Made by a program: the position numbers and the translations under genes. Of a stretch of DNA of 64,000 nt, positions 1 to 9,427 are shown piece by piece. The notes under the pieces are model-generated. The model searched no databases. It saw nothing but the letters and a program-made list of their open reading frames with translations, and had not been told where the DNA came from. The DNA lies in contig NZ_AP027364.1 of the NCBI RefSeq assembly GCF_030295975.1, forward strand, positions 620,001 to 684,000, read 5' to 3'. Positions within the stretch are counted from its first letter, which is position 1, and the number at the start of each line of letters is the position of its first letter. Source of the DNA: Thalassotalea atypica (GTDB lineage: Bacteria; Pseudomonadota; Gammaproteobacteria; Enterobacterales; Alteromonadaceae).

Positions 1-426
<426 letters not shown>

Positions 427-457
427 CTCAAGGTTAAATCAACTTATTTTTATTGTC

Positions 458-494
458 GGAAGTGCTCACATACCTTTGTATGCACCGCGCTTCC
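458..494. repeat. REP-like imperfect hairpin downstream of fadA
   Basis: Imperfect inverted repeat: outer arms GGAAG (458-462) and CTTCC (490-494), inner arms CATAC (469-473) and GTATG (478-482) around a 4-base loop. The core GCTCACATAC...GTATGC also occurs downstream of groEL at 38680-38703, where it is part of a larger inverted repeat. Both copies sit in the 3' intergenic space of a highly expressed gene, before its terminator. This could be a REP-like element or an mRNA 3' stabiliser; no function is shown. Confidence 0.45.
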
Positions 495-590
495 TTCGAA
501 AAACTAAGCTATTTACCTCATGATTTATTAGTATTTCCACGTTGTTAATTACTGTTTTTAAGCGTAATTCATCAACGTTAGTTGAAATTT

Positions 591-617
591 AAAACACCGC
601 TTAGGCGGTGTTTTTTT
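591..617 (+). terminator. Rho-independent terminator after fadA
   Basis: Perfect 10-bp stem AAAACACCGC / GCGGTGTTTT around the loop TTAG, followed by a T tract. It lies 165 bases after the fadA stop and before the next promoter region, and probably closes the fadBA operon. Confidence 0.9.
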
Positions 618-720
618 ATGCTGAACATTTAATCAATTATGTGACATAGTGGTGTACGAAATGCTTCGCATAAAAATAGAAGCAACTTAACAATAACAAC
701 AAAATAACCAAGGAGGGTAA

Positions 721-1860
721 ATGCGGACTCTTATTAAGTGGTTGATGCTCATTTGTGTATTAACCAATACTGCTCTTGCGCAATCGACACAAGATACGTT
801 TGCTATCAATGATGAGCGGTTCGATAAACCCCTAGTGTTTAACGTTCAGTTACCCAAAAGTTATGTCAGTAAGCCAGACAAACGTTATGTGTTGTTGTTT
901 GATTTTCATCCCTATTCGCATACCTATTTATCTGGTTTACATGACTGGATGAGCCATAATGGCGAGTGGCCGTGGCTTGAAACCATCATTGTAACGCCAG
1001 CCTATGGTAACCCTGTTGGTAAGTTATTTGATGAATCAGGCGAGACGACGCGGCTTATTGATTTTTTTGCCAGTCAATTAATTCCTGAAATAGACAAACA
1101 ATATCGAACCAATAAATTCCGAATCATCAGTGGCTTTCGTACTAACGGTACGATTGTGCTTTCAACATTACTTAATAAGCCTGAATTATTTAATGCTTAT
1201 ATTGCGATCAGCCCAGAGCTAAAAAAGGATTATGCGCAGATATTATCTAAGCTTAAGAACAAAGATCGTTTAAAAGGAGGGCAACATTGTTTTTTACTAT
1301 TCTCTCATGCATCAACCATCAAAGAAGATCATCAACTACCTACCTACCAAACGTTAAACCAAGGCTTAGCAAAATAAATGGTCAACAACCAATATCATTA
1401 TCAGGATTTTGGTGCACATTACTTTATGTCGCTTCCCGCGTTGTCGGTTATCTCGGGCATTGAGGCATTATTTAGTGATATTCATCGTGGCTTACCCGCT
1501 GATTCTGTGATTGCTGAGCAGGGTGTCAAAGCGATCATCGCTCACTATAAGGATTTATCTGAAAACAAGTATGGCTTTGATGTTTCTCCTAAGCGCTCAA
1601 TAGAAACACTAGGGTTTTCATTATTAAAAAAATCTCCTGAGCAAGGGCTTAACGTCTTAAAAGAAAGCGTTAACAGCTTTCCTGAAGACGCCTATGCTTA
1701 TCACGCAGTTGCTCGGGCCTATGAACAGTTAGGCGACTTAGTCAATGCTGTAAAGTACCAAACTAAAGCAGCAGCACTAGGTAAGAACATGCTCTCCTGG
1801 CACCAGAAGCGACAACAAAAGTTCTTAGCGCAATACACTGAAAAACTGAAAGCGATGTAA
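721..1860 (+). pseudogene. Secreted esterase-fold protein with TPR-like tail, interrupted by an in-frame stop
   Basis: Putative esterase/S-formylglutathione-hydrolase-like family (PF00756 type), periplasmic. A strong SD (AGGAGGGTAA) precedes ATG 721, and residues 1-20 form a signal peptide ending in LAQ. The frame runs to TAA at 1375-1377 and then continues in the same frame from ATG 1378 to 1860, so 218 + 160 codons make one protein of about 379 residues. The second half carries the family's final barrel segment (YHYQDFGAHY...SLPAL) plus a TPR-like helical tail (ALL/AYAYHAVARAYEQLGD). The nucleophile elbow, normally GxSxGG, reads GFRTNG here with Arg140 in place of Ser, so even the unbroken protein would probably be inactive. 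The stop may be a true mutation or a base-call error. A TAAATG restart is possible but has no SD. Confidence 0.75.
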
Positions 1861-1900
1861 TTCGTTTTCAGCTTTCATGAAGCGCATAACAGCTTTAATA

Positions 1901-2323
1901 CTAACTGTTGATAGGCTCTATCGGTAACAGGCGAGAGTCTTCCAGCGACGCTGCTCGGTGGCCTATTCCTTTGAGGTATTCTTCATTCGTTGCAAACGCT
2001 AAAAAGTCTTTCAAGGAGCGTTGTTTTACTAACATTACTGCGTCCCATTTTTCATCGCTAGGTCCAATAAAAAAGCTGCTGCATTTACCCAACAACATGA
2101 CTTCGCCGCCATTTTTTTGTAAAAAAGGCCCTGTATGTACCATGTACTTTTGATACGCTTGTTTGCCTGATATCTCAGCGCTTGGCGCTAGCTCTGGGTG
2201 TTCACTGTAATCGGCAATGTCCTTAAATTTTAATAAATTTAACATGACAACTTCGCCATCAATGCTCTTGGAAAATAGCTCTGCGCCAGCGGCTTGTGTG
2301 GGTTCTAAATAGGTTTTAGTCAT
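1901..2323 (-). CDS. DUF1330-like dimeric alpha/beta-barrel protein
   Basis: 140-residue cytoplasmic protein without signal peptide. The pattern GEVVMLNLLKFKD, GKQAYQKYM, GGEVMLLGKC, WDAVMLVKQRSLKDFLAF resembles the DUF1330 / dimeric ferredoxin-like barrel family, small proteins often of unknown substrate. An SD-like AAGGAAG lies upstream of the ATG. It is transcribed divergently from the AraC-type regulator at 2747 across 423 bases, a layout that often means regulator and target. No enzymatic role can be assigned. Confidence 0.65.
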   Translation of the reverse strand: MTKTYLEPTQAAGAELFSKSIDGEVVMLNLLKFKDIADYSEHPELAPSAEISGKQAYQKYMVHTGPFLQKNGGEVMLLGKCSSFFIGPSDEKWDAVMLVKQRSLKDFLAFATNEEYLKGIGHRAASLEDSRLLPIEPINS

Positions 2324-2746
2324 GTAAACTTCCTTCCTTAAATTTTTTGTTGTTTTGTCACTTGATCAAATACTTATTTCAATTGGTATTATTGTAATTA
2401 GGACCCACGAAGATGCTTTTCCATTCTTGCTGTAGTGGATTTTTACTACATGAAAATGAGCAATATTGGAAAATCAATGAATGCAAAGTGGCACTATGAT
2501 AGTGATTCATTTTGTAAACCTTGGACCAACCAATGATGTCGTCAACAAATCGACGCTGTAATATCACAATAGTGATTAGAGCATTAACTTTTGTATTCTT
2601 TTACACTGCCTTACTCGGTGTTGTATTTACTTCTGTTAAGGAATTCAATTTTAATTTAAATGCACAGATACAAATACTTAGCCATGTCAATGTCAGTTTT
2701 AATATTGGCCCTGAGCATTTTTCACTGAATATCATCGCGAGATAGC
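2324..2746. promoter_or_regulatory. Divergent intergenic region with two ATAGTGATT-containing palindromes
   Basis: Between the DUF1330 gene and the AraC regulator. Two short palindromes share the sequence ATAGTGATT: CACTATGATAGTG at 2492-2504 and ATCACAATAGTGAT at 2563-2576. Their spacing (about 70 bases) and shared half-site fit a pair of regulator sites, but this is inference. A 74-codon reading frame inside (2521-2745) has no family resemblance and is not called. Confidence 0.3.
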
Positions 2747-3664
2747 ATGAACGAAAAATACCAACAACGTATTCAAAACGCCGTGATGTTCATCGAACAA
2801 CATCTAACGCAGCCTATTGGGCTAGAAGAAGTGGCAAAAGCGAGCCACTTCTCGCCGTTTCATTTTCATCGCGTTTTCAAAGGCATGATGAACGAAACCC
2901 TCAATAACTTTATTGTCCGTCGTCGTATAGAAATGGCGGCTAATATGTTATTGGTTCAGCGTAAAAAGCCGATCACTGAGATTGCATTACATTGTGGCTT
3001 TTCATCCAGTGCTAATTTTTCAAAAGCGTTCAAATTACACTTCGGGTTTAGTCCGTCGCAAATAAGAAGCCCGCAAAGCGCTCAATCGGCGGTAATAGGC
3101 AATACCCTAAAAAAATATGGTAAGACATTTAATCCTCATGATATGTACCCCAAAGTTAGTGCAAGTGCTGGTGAGCAGTCTATATCTGGCGTAGACATTT
3201 GTGTTGAACAGATGCCTGAGAACACTATTTGTACGTTAGCATCAAACGGAGGATATGCACCGGCAGCCCTATTTGATACATGGGATCGGTTGATGAACTG
3301 GGGTGAACAGCACGGCATACCGTCAGCTCAGCAATTTAGGTTTGCGTTTTGCTATGACAATCCCGCGATCACGCCAGTAGATAAATGCCGCTACGAGGCA
3401 GCCATTGTAATTGACCAACATATCGAGGTACCGTCACCATTTGTTAAGTCAACATTTCCTTGTGGTACTTATGCACGATTCTACATTAAAGGGACGATGG
3501 AACAGGTAAACGACTTACAACTGGCGCTTTATAGTCAATGGTTACCCATGAGTGGTTATGAGCCAGATAATTTACCCTTACTTGAGCGCTATTTGAATGA
3601 TGCCAGAATAGATGGTTTTTTAGAACTTGAGCTAATGTTGAAAGTGAAGAAACTTGTTGGTTGA
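2747..3664 (+). CDS. AraC-family regulator with C-terminal GyrI-like effector domain
   Basis: 305-residue transcription factor. Residues about 5-105 are an AraC-type DNA-binding domain with two helix-turn-helices: IGLEEVAKASHFSPFHFHRVFK, then PITEIALHCGFSSSANFSKAF followed by the FGFSPSQIR end motif. Residues about 150-303 are a GyrI/Rob-like ligand-binding domain, as in small-molecule-responsive Rob-type regulators. The DNA-binding domain is N-terminal, as in Rob rather than AraC itself. It is divergent from the DUF1330 gene, which may be its target. It ends 6 bases before the convergent glpD end. The ligand is unknown. Confidence 0.88.
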   Translation: MNEKYQQRIQNAVMFIEQHLTQPIGLEEVAKASHFSPFHFHRVFKGMMNETLNNFIVRRRIEMAANMLLVQRKKPITEIALHCGFSSSANFSKAFKLHFGFSPSQIRSPQSAQSAVIGNTLKKYGKTFNPHDMYPKVSASAGEQSISGVDICVEQMPENTICTLASNGGYAPAALFDTWDRLMNWGEQHGIPSAQQFRFAFCYDNPAITPVDKCRYEAAIVIDQHIEVPSPFVKSTFPCGTYARFYIKGTMEQVNDLQLALYSQWLPMSGYEPDNLPLLERYLNDARIDGFLELELMLKVKKLVG

Positions 3665-3670
3665 TTTGCA

Positions 3671-5180
3671 TTAATGATTGGTTAATAGTTGATCTAGGTT
3701 TAATGCAAGATAACGATCCAGTTCATCAGTTTGTGCTGATGTTAGGTGTAATCCCAGCTTGGTTCTTCGCCACAATATATCATCTCGCGTTCTTGCCCAT
3801 TCGTGTTGAACCAAATAATCAACTTCGCACGAAAATAATCCTGCGCCAAATGAGGTGCCCATATCGTCTAGGCAATTAATTTCTTTAAGTAGTTTGTACG
3901 TTAGCGTACCGTAGCTCCTTACATATCGTTTTATGATCTTGACGCTGAGCCAAGGAAAATCTACAAGCAATTGTTTTGCTAGGGACTGCTTTGAATCAAA
4001 ATCGCCCCCTGCTATTGGCGAATTTTTTTGTCCACTTTGCTTTCATCATTGGAAACGTTGGCTGCAGTTTATCAACGACGGATTCAGATAACTTTCTGTA
4101 AGTCGTTATTTTGCCACCAAATACGGAAACTAATGGCAACTTGTTAGCAATGGCGTCGACTTCTATGGTGTAATCACGGGTTACTTTTTGTGCATCGACA
4201 GACTCATCATCCATGAGCGGTCTCACGCCTGAATAACACATGATGATGTCTTGAGGGCTTGTTTGCTTGATGAAATATCGATTGGTTTCACTCAGTAAAT
4301 ATTCTATTTCTTGTTCATCAATCTCGGCTTTTTCTGGCGCATCGTTAAACTCAATATCTGTAGTGCCAATTAGAGAGAATTCGTCTTCAAAAGGCAGAAT
4401 GAAAATAATGCGCCCATCTTGCTTTTGTAAAATATAGGCTTTGGCGTGATCGTATATTTTGGGGACAATGATATGGCTACCTTTGATCAAGCGAGTTTTC
4501 TGTGGTGCCTGAATATGCTCTATTTGTTCAAACAGCAAGGAAACCCAAGGGCCTGCCGCATTCACGATTGCTTTGGCCCGAACGGTTCGATGCTTTTTTT
4601 GATCATCCTCCAATATGACTTGCCAATCGTGCTCTGCTCTGGAAAGGCTGATGCATTTTGTATAGGTATGGATATCTGCGCCATGTTGTTCAGCAACTTT
4701 TGCGTTGAGCACCACTAATCTAGCGTCATCAACCCAACCATCGGAATATTCAAACCCTTGCTTAATTTCAGGAACCAGTGGTGAATCTTGAGTAAAGGTA
4801 ATAGCGTGTGAGCCTTCCAAGGTGTTTCTTTTGGCTAAATGATCGTATAGAAAAAGCCCGGATTTGATTAACCAGGCGGGTCTCAGGTGCGGCTGATGCG
4901 GTAAAATAAACCGAAGCGGTTTAATAATATGCGGTGCATTTTCAATAAGGACTTCTCGCTCAGCCAAAGCTTGTTTGACTAGGCCAAATTCATATAATTC
5001 CAAATAGCGCAGGCCGCCATGGATAAGTTTGCTGCTACTCGAAGAGGTGGCAGAAGCTAAGTCATTTTTTTCACACAATAAAACGTTAAGTCCACGGCCT
5101 GAAGCATCTGCCGCGATACCCGTGCCATTAACTCCTCCACCGACAACAACTAAGTCATAATGTTCTTTCGGTTTGGTCAT
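3671..5180 (-). pseudogene. glpD: Aerobic glycerol-3-phosphate dehydrogenase, frameshifted near residue 385
   Basis: FAD enzyme oxidising glycerol-3-phosphate to DHAP at the inner membrane. The N-terminal part (ATG 5180, chosen because GGAG lies 5 bases upstream; an upstream ATG at 5195 lacks this) has the FAD motif VVVGGGVNGTGIAADA, the HGGLRYLE motif, and the family body up to MMKAKWTKK, then shifts and ends at TGA. The C-terminal helical domain (SFGAGLFSCEVDYLVQHEW, DDILWRRTKLG) continues in another frame to 3671. The shift maps to a run of seven T on the plus strand (4023-4029). Removing one base gives a continuous protein of 502 residues, against 501 in E. coli. Homopolymer sequencing error or a recent mutation are the likeliest causes. 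No glpF or glpK is adjacent. Confidence 0.85.
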
Positions 5181-5219
5181 GTGAACTCCTTTCAACTAGA
5201 CGTATATACCACTACGCGA

Positions 5220-6218
5220 TTACAAATATAAAATTGCAGCTAAGATAAACAATGCTATCCAAAGTGTTTCTAAAATCATTAAAATAATGGGTTTAACCCC
5301 AACGGACGTTAACTGCGCAAGATTAGTTTTCATACCAATGGCTGCAATTGATATGACTAAGAAAAAGCGGCTAACGGTGGTTGCTTCTTCGGTGAGTGTG
5401 TTTGGTAAGTCGATGAATGAATTGAGCAGCATAAGAATGACAAAGGCAATCAAGAATAAAGGAAAGCCTGAGGATTGAACAGGTGAGACATCATTTTTAT
5501 TCTTAGCATTAATAACTAAAACAAACATTAGGACTACGGGCATTAAGAAACTCACACGAACGAGCTTAACCAAGGTCGCCAGGTCTCCCGTTTGTTCGGA
5601 TATTGAATAGCCTGCCCCTACGACTTGAGCGACATCATGAATAGTCCCACCAAGAAAAATACTGCTTTCATGCGCTGATAAACCTAGCGCATTAGTCAAT
5701 ATTGGGTAGACGACCATCGCAATAGTGCTTAAAGAGGTTATGCCTATAATTGTGAGTAAAGTGTCTCGCTCTTTATTTTTATCGTTAGGGAGTACGGCTG
5801 AGATAGCCATCGCCGCTGATGCGCCACAAATGGCGACAGAGCCTCCTGTTAATGCGCCGAATCGTTTGCTCAGCCCCAGCGCTTTACTCAAAGTAACGCC
5901 AATAATAATGGTCGATAGTACAGCACTAATGAGAATTATAATGGTACTTAAGCCCAATGACATTAAGTCATCAAACGCAATACGTAATCCTAAAAGTGCA
6001 ACACCAATACGTAAAATGGAGGAGGCAGTGAACTCTATTCCTGCCTTACATGTATTGTTTTCATATAAGAATGACAAGGCGATACCGAGCAACAAGGCAA
6101 ACAGCATTGCAGGAGCACCGTAATGCTGGGAGAGAAAAAGTGCAGACAGGCCAGTAATACTAGCGACTAACATACCGGGAAATAGTGTTTTAATGTGAGA
6201 AATGTCTAATCGTGCCAT
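5220..6218 (-). CDS. YeiH-family putative sulfate/anion exporter, inner membrane
   Basis: 332-residue polytopic membrane protein with about 10 hydrophobic helices, of the UPF0324/YeiH family (PF03601). Diagnostic stretches are ILRIGVALLGLRI, TGGSVAICGASAAMA and LGGTIHDVAQVVGAGY. Family members are annotated as putative sulfate exporters; the substrate in this organism is unproven. It lies upstream of glpD on the same strand with 39 bases between them, so co-transcription is possible, though the two functions are unrelated. No LysR (YeiE-like) regulator is next to it; a divergent Sel1-repeat gene is. Confidence 0.85.
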   Translation of the reverse strand: MARLDISHIKTLFPGMLVASITGLSALFLSQHYGAPAMLFALLLGIALSFLYENNTCKAGIEFTASSILRIGVALLGLRIAFDDLMSLGLSTIIILISAVLSTIIIGVTLSKALGLSKRFGALTGGSVAICGASAAMAISAVLPNDKNKERDTLLTIIGITSLSTIAMVVYPILTNALGLSAHESSIFLGGTIHDVAQVVGAGYSISEQTGDLATLVKLVRVSFLMPVVLMFVLVINAKNKNDVSPVQSSGFPLFLIAFVILMLLNSFIDLPNTLTEEATTVSRFFLVISIAAIGMKTNLAQLTSVGVKPIILMILETLWIALFILAAILYL

Positions 6219-6428
6219 TTTTTAAATATATCATTGTATTACTTACGGTTATTATAGGTTAGCTGGCCTGATATTAATCATCTTTTCGATTAAAATTTGT
6301 TGAGAAAAAGTTCTCTATTTTTAGGGCTATCAATAATGTACTCTTTAATATTAGAAAATATTACCTTTTATTAATTTACTGTTATTGAAAATAACATCAA
6401 TATGATGAAGCAGCATCAGCGCAGAGCA

Positions 6429-6471
6429 CATACCCGTATGCCATATTGTATGCAGTTTTTATACGGGTATG
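6429..6471. repeat. Perfect 11-bp inverted repeat in divergent promoter region
   Basis: CATACCCGTAT (6429-6439) and ATACGGGTATG (6461-6471) are exact reverse complements separated by 21 bases. They lie 34 bases upstream of the Sel1-repeat gene start and 210 bases upstream of yeiH. There is no T tract, so this is not an obvious terminator; an operator or 5' UTR hairpin of the Sel1 gene is more likely. Confidence 0.5.
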
Positions 6472-6505
6472 GTGATCTCAACACGTTAATAACCGAGGAG
6501 TAAGC

Positions 6506-7303
6506 ATGAGCAAATTTAAACGATTAGTTGTGAGTACACTTTTATTGTTAACGATAAGCTTTGGCGCGTCATCAGCCATGGTACAACAGTGTATGACTGA
6601 AGTTTGTATTGGCTATTTTAAAAAAATAGAAACAGGCGCGCATAGAGGCCATGCCGATGCCATGGCAACCCTTGGTCAGTTTTATTATTACGGTTATGGC
6701 ACCGAGGTTGACAAAGACAGGGCCTTTGTTTATTTCAAAAAATCCGCAAGACTGGGCAATATTGCCGCGCAATATAAAACCGGACTTATTTATTTAAGCC
6801 ACGATGAATATAGAGACCTCAACAAAGGCGCTCGTTATTTAGAAAAAGCTGCAAACCGCGATTTCTTAAACTCGACTTTTTTGTTAGGTATTGTCTATAT
6901 GAACAAATCGTTTGGATTATACAATAAAGATAAAGCTGATCATTACCTCACGAAAGCGTTTAAGAGAAAGCATCCTGATATGCCACTCGTTGTTGACGTG
7001 CTGGCAGAAAGTGAAGTCATCAGTTCGAGCAACTATCCGAAGTTATTTAAAGCCATGCAACATCAGCCACTGATTAAAGTTGAAGGTCAGAAAAGCAAAT
7101 GGCCAGTGGATGAAACAGAAGTGATTACGATTACGTCACCTTCTGTGGAGACCATTTTAGATCAGCAAATTATGGCGTACAGAAGACCCAAAACATCGTT
7201 AGGTTCAAGGTTGCCCAGCGCATCTTGTCGAGAGAGTGTAGGTTGTTACACTACGTGGGGAGTTGAAGGACTGGATGACTTTACCTTCCTCAGTGTTCAT
7301 TAA
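6506..7303 (+). CDS. Secreted Sel1-repeat (TPR-like) protein
   Basis: 265 residues. Residues 1-24 form a signal peptide (KRLVVSTLLLLTISFGASSA). Residues about 40-150 carry about three Sel1-like helical repeats, recognisable as DAMATLGQFYYYGYG, AFVYFKKSARLGNIAAQYKTGL and ARYLEKAANR. The last 110 residues show no family I recognise and include a cysteine pair (SCRESVGC). Sel1 repeats mediate protein-protein contacts, so a periplasmic scaffold or envelope role is plausible but not shown. The SD GAGGAG lies about 6 bases before ATG. It converges with the CadC-like gene, whose stop lies 20 bases beyond. Confidence 0.75.
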   Translation: MSKFKRLVVSTLLLLTISFGASSAMVQQCMTEVCIGYFKKIETGAHRGHADAMATLGQFYYYGYGTEVDKDRAFVYFKKSARLGNIAAQYKTGLIYLSHDEYRDLNKGARYLEKAANRDFLNSTFLLGIVYMNKSFGLYNKDKADHYLTKAFKRKHPDMPLVVDVLAESEVISSSNYPKLFKAMQHQPLIKVEGQKSKWPVDETEVITITSPSVETILDQQIMAYRRPKTSLGSRLPSASCRESVGCYTTWGVEGLDDFTFLSVH

Positions 7304-7323
7304 CTCCGAGTTTTAAAGCAGGT

Positions 7324-9339
7324 CTAACGATGTGCTTTAAGTTTTACTATCTTATTAGCGATTGGTACATGCTCATAGCTTAAGCAGGTATACGGTTGCC
7401 AAAGTTGTGCGCTGTCACAACGTGTTGTGTCAAATTGCTCAACTTCTCGGGTTATCAGATTAGTTTGAATAAAGCTCTCGTCATCGATTATGGTCAATAA
7501 ATTATCCTTTACATCCCATGTTTCTAAAGTTAGCTGAATTTGAGGTATGTCGATGTATTTATGCTCATCGCCTATCTGATTGAATTGCCACAATCCCGCT
7601 TGAAAATATTTAGAATAATAATAGGTGTTGTTGTCAACAACGAGTTGGTAGCCATTTTTAACAAACAAAGACAGCTCATCATTATTGATGTCGTATTTAA
7701 AAATATTCGCGCCACGATGATGTAGACGAGTGAAATATAGCTGATTGTTATGCAGTATTGGCGATTGAGCATCGGGGATTGCTTTTGATTCGATAAAATC
7801 ATTATTGGCATTTCTATGGTAAAGACTCACACCATATTGTGACTCGATAACTAGTGCATCATTTTGCCGATCATAGTCTATATTTTTAATTGTTAATGAA
7901 CGCTCAAATGTGGTCAATTGCTTGACTTGATTACCATCAAAACTGGCGAGCCAAACCTGATTGATACCGGACTGATCGGATACATAAATAAAGCTATTTC
8001 CATCTACTTTCTGGGTTAAGGTGACGCTGTCGTTTGATAGTGGCGCTAGGCTGATAACGTTATTCGATTTTAAATCAGTAAGGCTAATGTGGCTTGCGGT
8101 GTATATTCCCTCAAACAAATAAAAATCTTCACCATGTGTAACAGGGTGGTACGCTTTTGAGGTAAATGCGATATTACTATTTTTGCTTGTTCCAAGTTTG
8201 AACGCTTCGGTAACCAAATGACCAAACTCATTGATGTATGAAATGTATTTATCAGAAAGAGCAATGGAGTGTAACGGTGTGTTAAGCACTTTTTGCCAAA
8301 GTGCTTTGTCAAAGTCTGTGCTTGAATAGATAGAGATTGTAGTATCAAACCAGTCTTTTGTTTCGAGTGTCGCAATGTAATTTCTATCAACACTGGAAAT
8401 TATTTTATAAACACCATTTCCTAAACCACTACTTTGCTTGACCATGGTTTTCTTAGCGCTATCTAACGCAAGTTGATAGATAGAAAACGGAAAATCAATT
8501 ACAGAGGAATCGCTGATCAACACGGTATTTTCATCTAGCACTGCAATGGTGTTCGCGCTGATGTTTGGCTCGCAATCGGCAATGTGTTTAGGTAGTGAAA
8601 ATCCATCATTTCTGCTAAATGTGATGGTTTGGTAGCTACAAGTATCATATCGCCATTGCTGAAAAATTAGCGTGTTTTCATTTAGCCAGACCGGCGCAAA
8701 AACACTTTTGCTATCGACAATATGATCAAATGTTGTTCCGCTGGCTAAGTCTTTAATCCGTAAAAACCAATCTTCTTGGGCTAGCTTGCGGGCGGAGTAG
8801 GCGAGTAATGTACCCTCAGTATTAATACTCAAGTCTTGTTTTTGTGTTTGACGGTCTGCAATGATTTGCCTGACATAATTGGGCGAATCTATAATCTTCG
8901 ACGTATTTGGCACAAGTGAAAGAAAATATATGACAAGAGAGACAACCAGAGCGCCCAAAGCAAGCCATAAATATTGCTTTGAAAAATGGGAAAAGGCAGG
9001 CTTTTTTTGCTCTATTAAAGAGTTATCACCAATATAACGGTAGCCCTCTCGTTGCACCGTTTTAATGAAAATTGGTGACTTGGTTGAATCTTCCAGTTTT
9101 TTTCTTAAAGAAGAGATTATTCTTGCTAATGAGTGCTCCATAACTACGGTGGTTGGCCAAAGTGCCAATAAGGCGTCTTTAGAAACGGTCGTGTCTTTAT
9201 GCTGGATTAGGTACTCTAAAACCAGCAACTCTAAATTATCTAGGGGCTGCTCCTTTTGGACATCCTGATCGATTTTAATCAGCATTGATTTTGTGCTGTT
9301 TAAGTAGGTGCTTGTTGACAGTGCGATCAATTCAGACAT
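7324..9339 (-). CDS. CadC/ToxR-like membrane transcriptional regulator with beta-propeller sensor
   Basis: 671 residues. Residues about 10-105 are an OmpR-type winged helix (LDNLELLVLEYLIQH, SKDALLALWP, SLARIISSLRKKLED, ending TVQREGYRYIG). One transmembrane helix lies at about 125-147 (LWLALGALVVSLVIYFLSLV). The remaining roughly 520 residues look like WD40/TolB-type propeller repeats (for example DQSGINQVWLASFDGNQVKQL) and would be periplasmic. This is a one-component regulator that binds DNA from the membrane. Targets are unknown; the nearest genes are the convergent Sel1 gene and topB upstream on the same strand. A 12-bp perfect palindrome lies upstream at 9428-9459. Confidence 0.82.
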   Translation of the reverse strand: MSELIALSTSTYLNSTKSMLIKIDQDVQKEQPLDNLELLVLEYLIQHKDTTVSKDALLALWPTTVVMEHSLARIISSLRKKLEDSTKSPIFIKTVQREGYRYIGDNSLIEQKKPAFSHFSKQYLWLALGALVVSLVIYFLSLVPNTSKIIDSPNYVRQIIADRQTQKQDLSINTEGTLLAYSARKLAQEDWFLRIKDLASGTTFDHIVDSKSVFAPVWLNENTLIFQQWRYDTCSYQTITFSRNDGFSLPKHIADCEPNISANTIAVLDENTVLISDSSVIDFPFSIYQLALDSAKKTMVKQSSGLGNGVYKIISSVDRNYIATLETKDWFDTTISIYSSTDFDKALWQKVLNTPLHSIALSDKYISYINEFGHLVTEAFKLGTSKNSNIAFTSKAYHPVTHGEDFYLFEGIYTASHISLTDLKSNNVISLAPLSNDSVTLTQKVDGNSFIYVSDQSGINQVWLASFDGNQVKQLTTFERSLTIKNIDYDRQNDALVIESQYGVSLYHRNANNDFIESKAIPDAQSPILHNNQLYFTRLHHRGANIFKYDINNDELSLFVKNGYQLVVDNNTYYYSKYFQAGLWQFNQIGDEHKYIDIPQIQLTLETWDVKDNLLTIIDDESFIQTNLITREVEQFDTTRCDSAQLWQPYTCLSYEHVPIANKIVKLKAHR

Positions 9340-9427
9340 TAACGCAAAAAATCCTTATTGGCTTGGATTTACGCTAACGTGATACTTGTTAGATTACAAT
9401 AGTTTGAACAGGCAAAATTGTGTTTAT

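Noticed and set aside
2521-2745. 74-codon frame just before the AraC regulator
   Set aside because: No SD, no family resemblance, and it lies in the promoter region carrying the palindromes. Its closeness to the AraC start seems accidental.
4446-4718. 90-codon plus-strand frame inside glpD
   Set aside because: Lies wholly within the certain glpD reading frame on the other strand and has no start signal or family match.
7313-7340. TTAAAGCA / TGCTTTAA hairpin between the Sel1 gene and CadC-like gene
   Set aside because: Short, AT-rich and overlapping the end of the CadC-like coding sequence, with only a weak T tail; too little to call a terminator.
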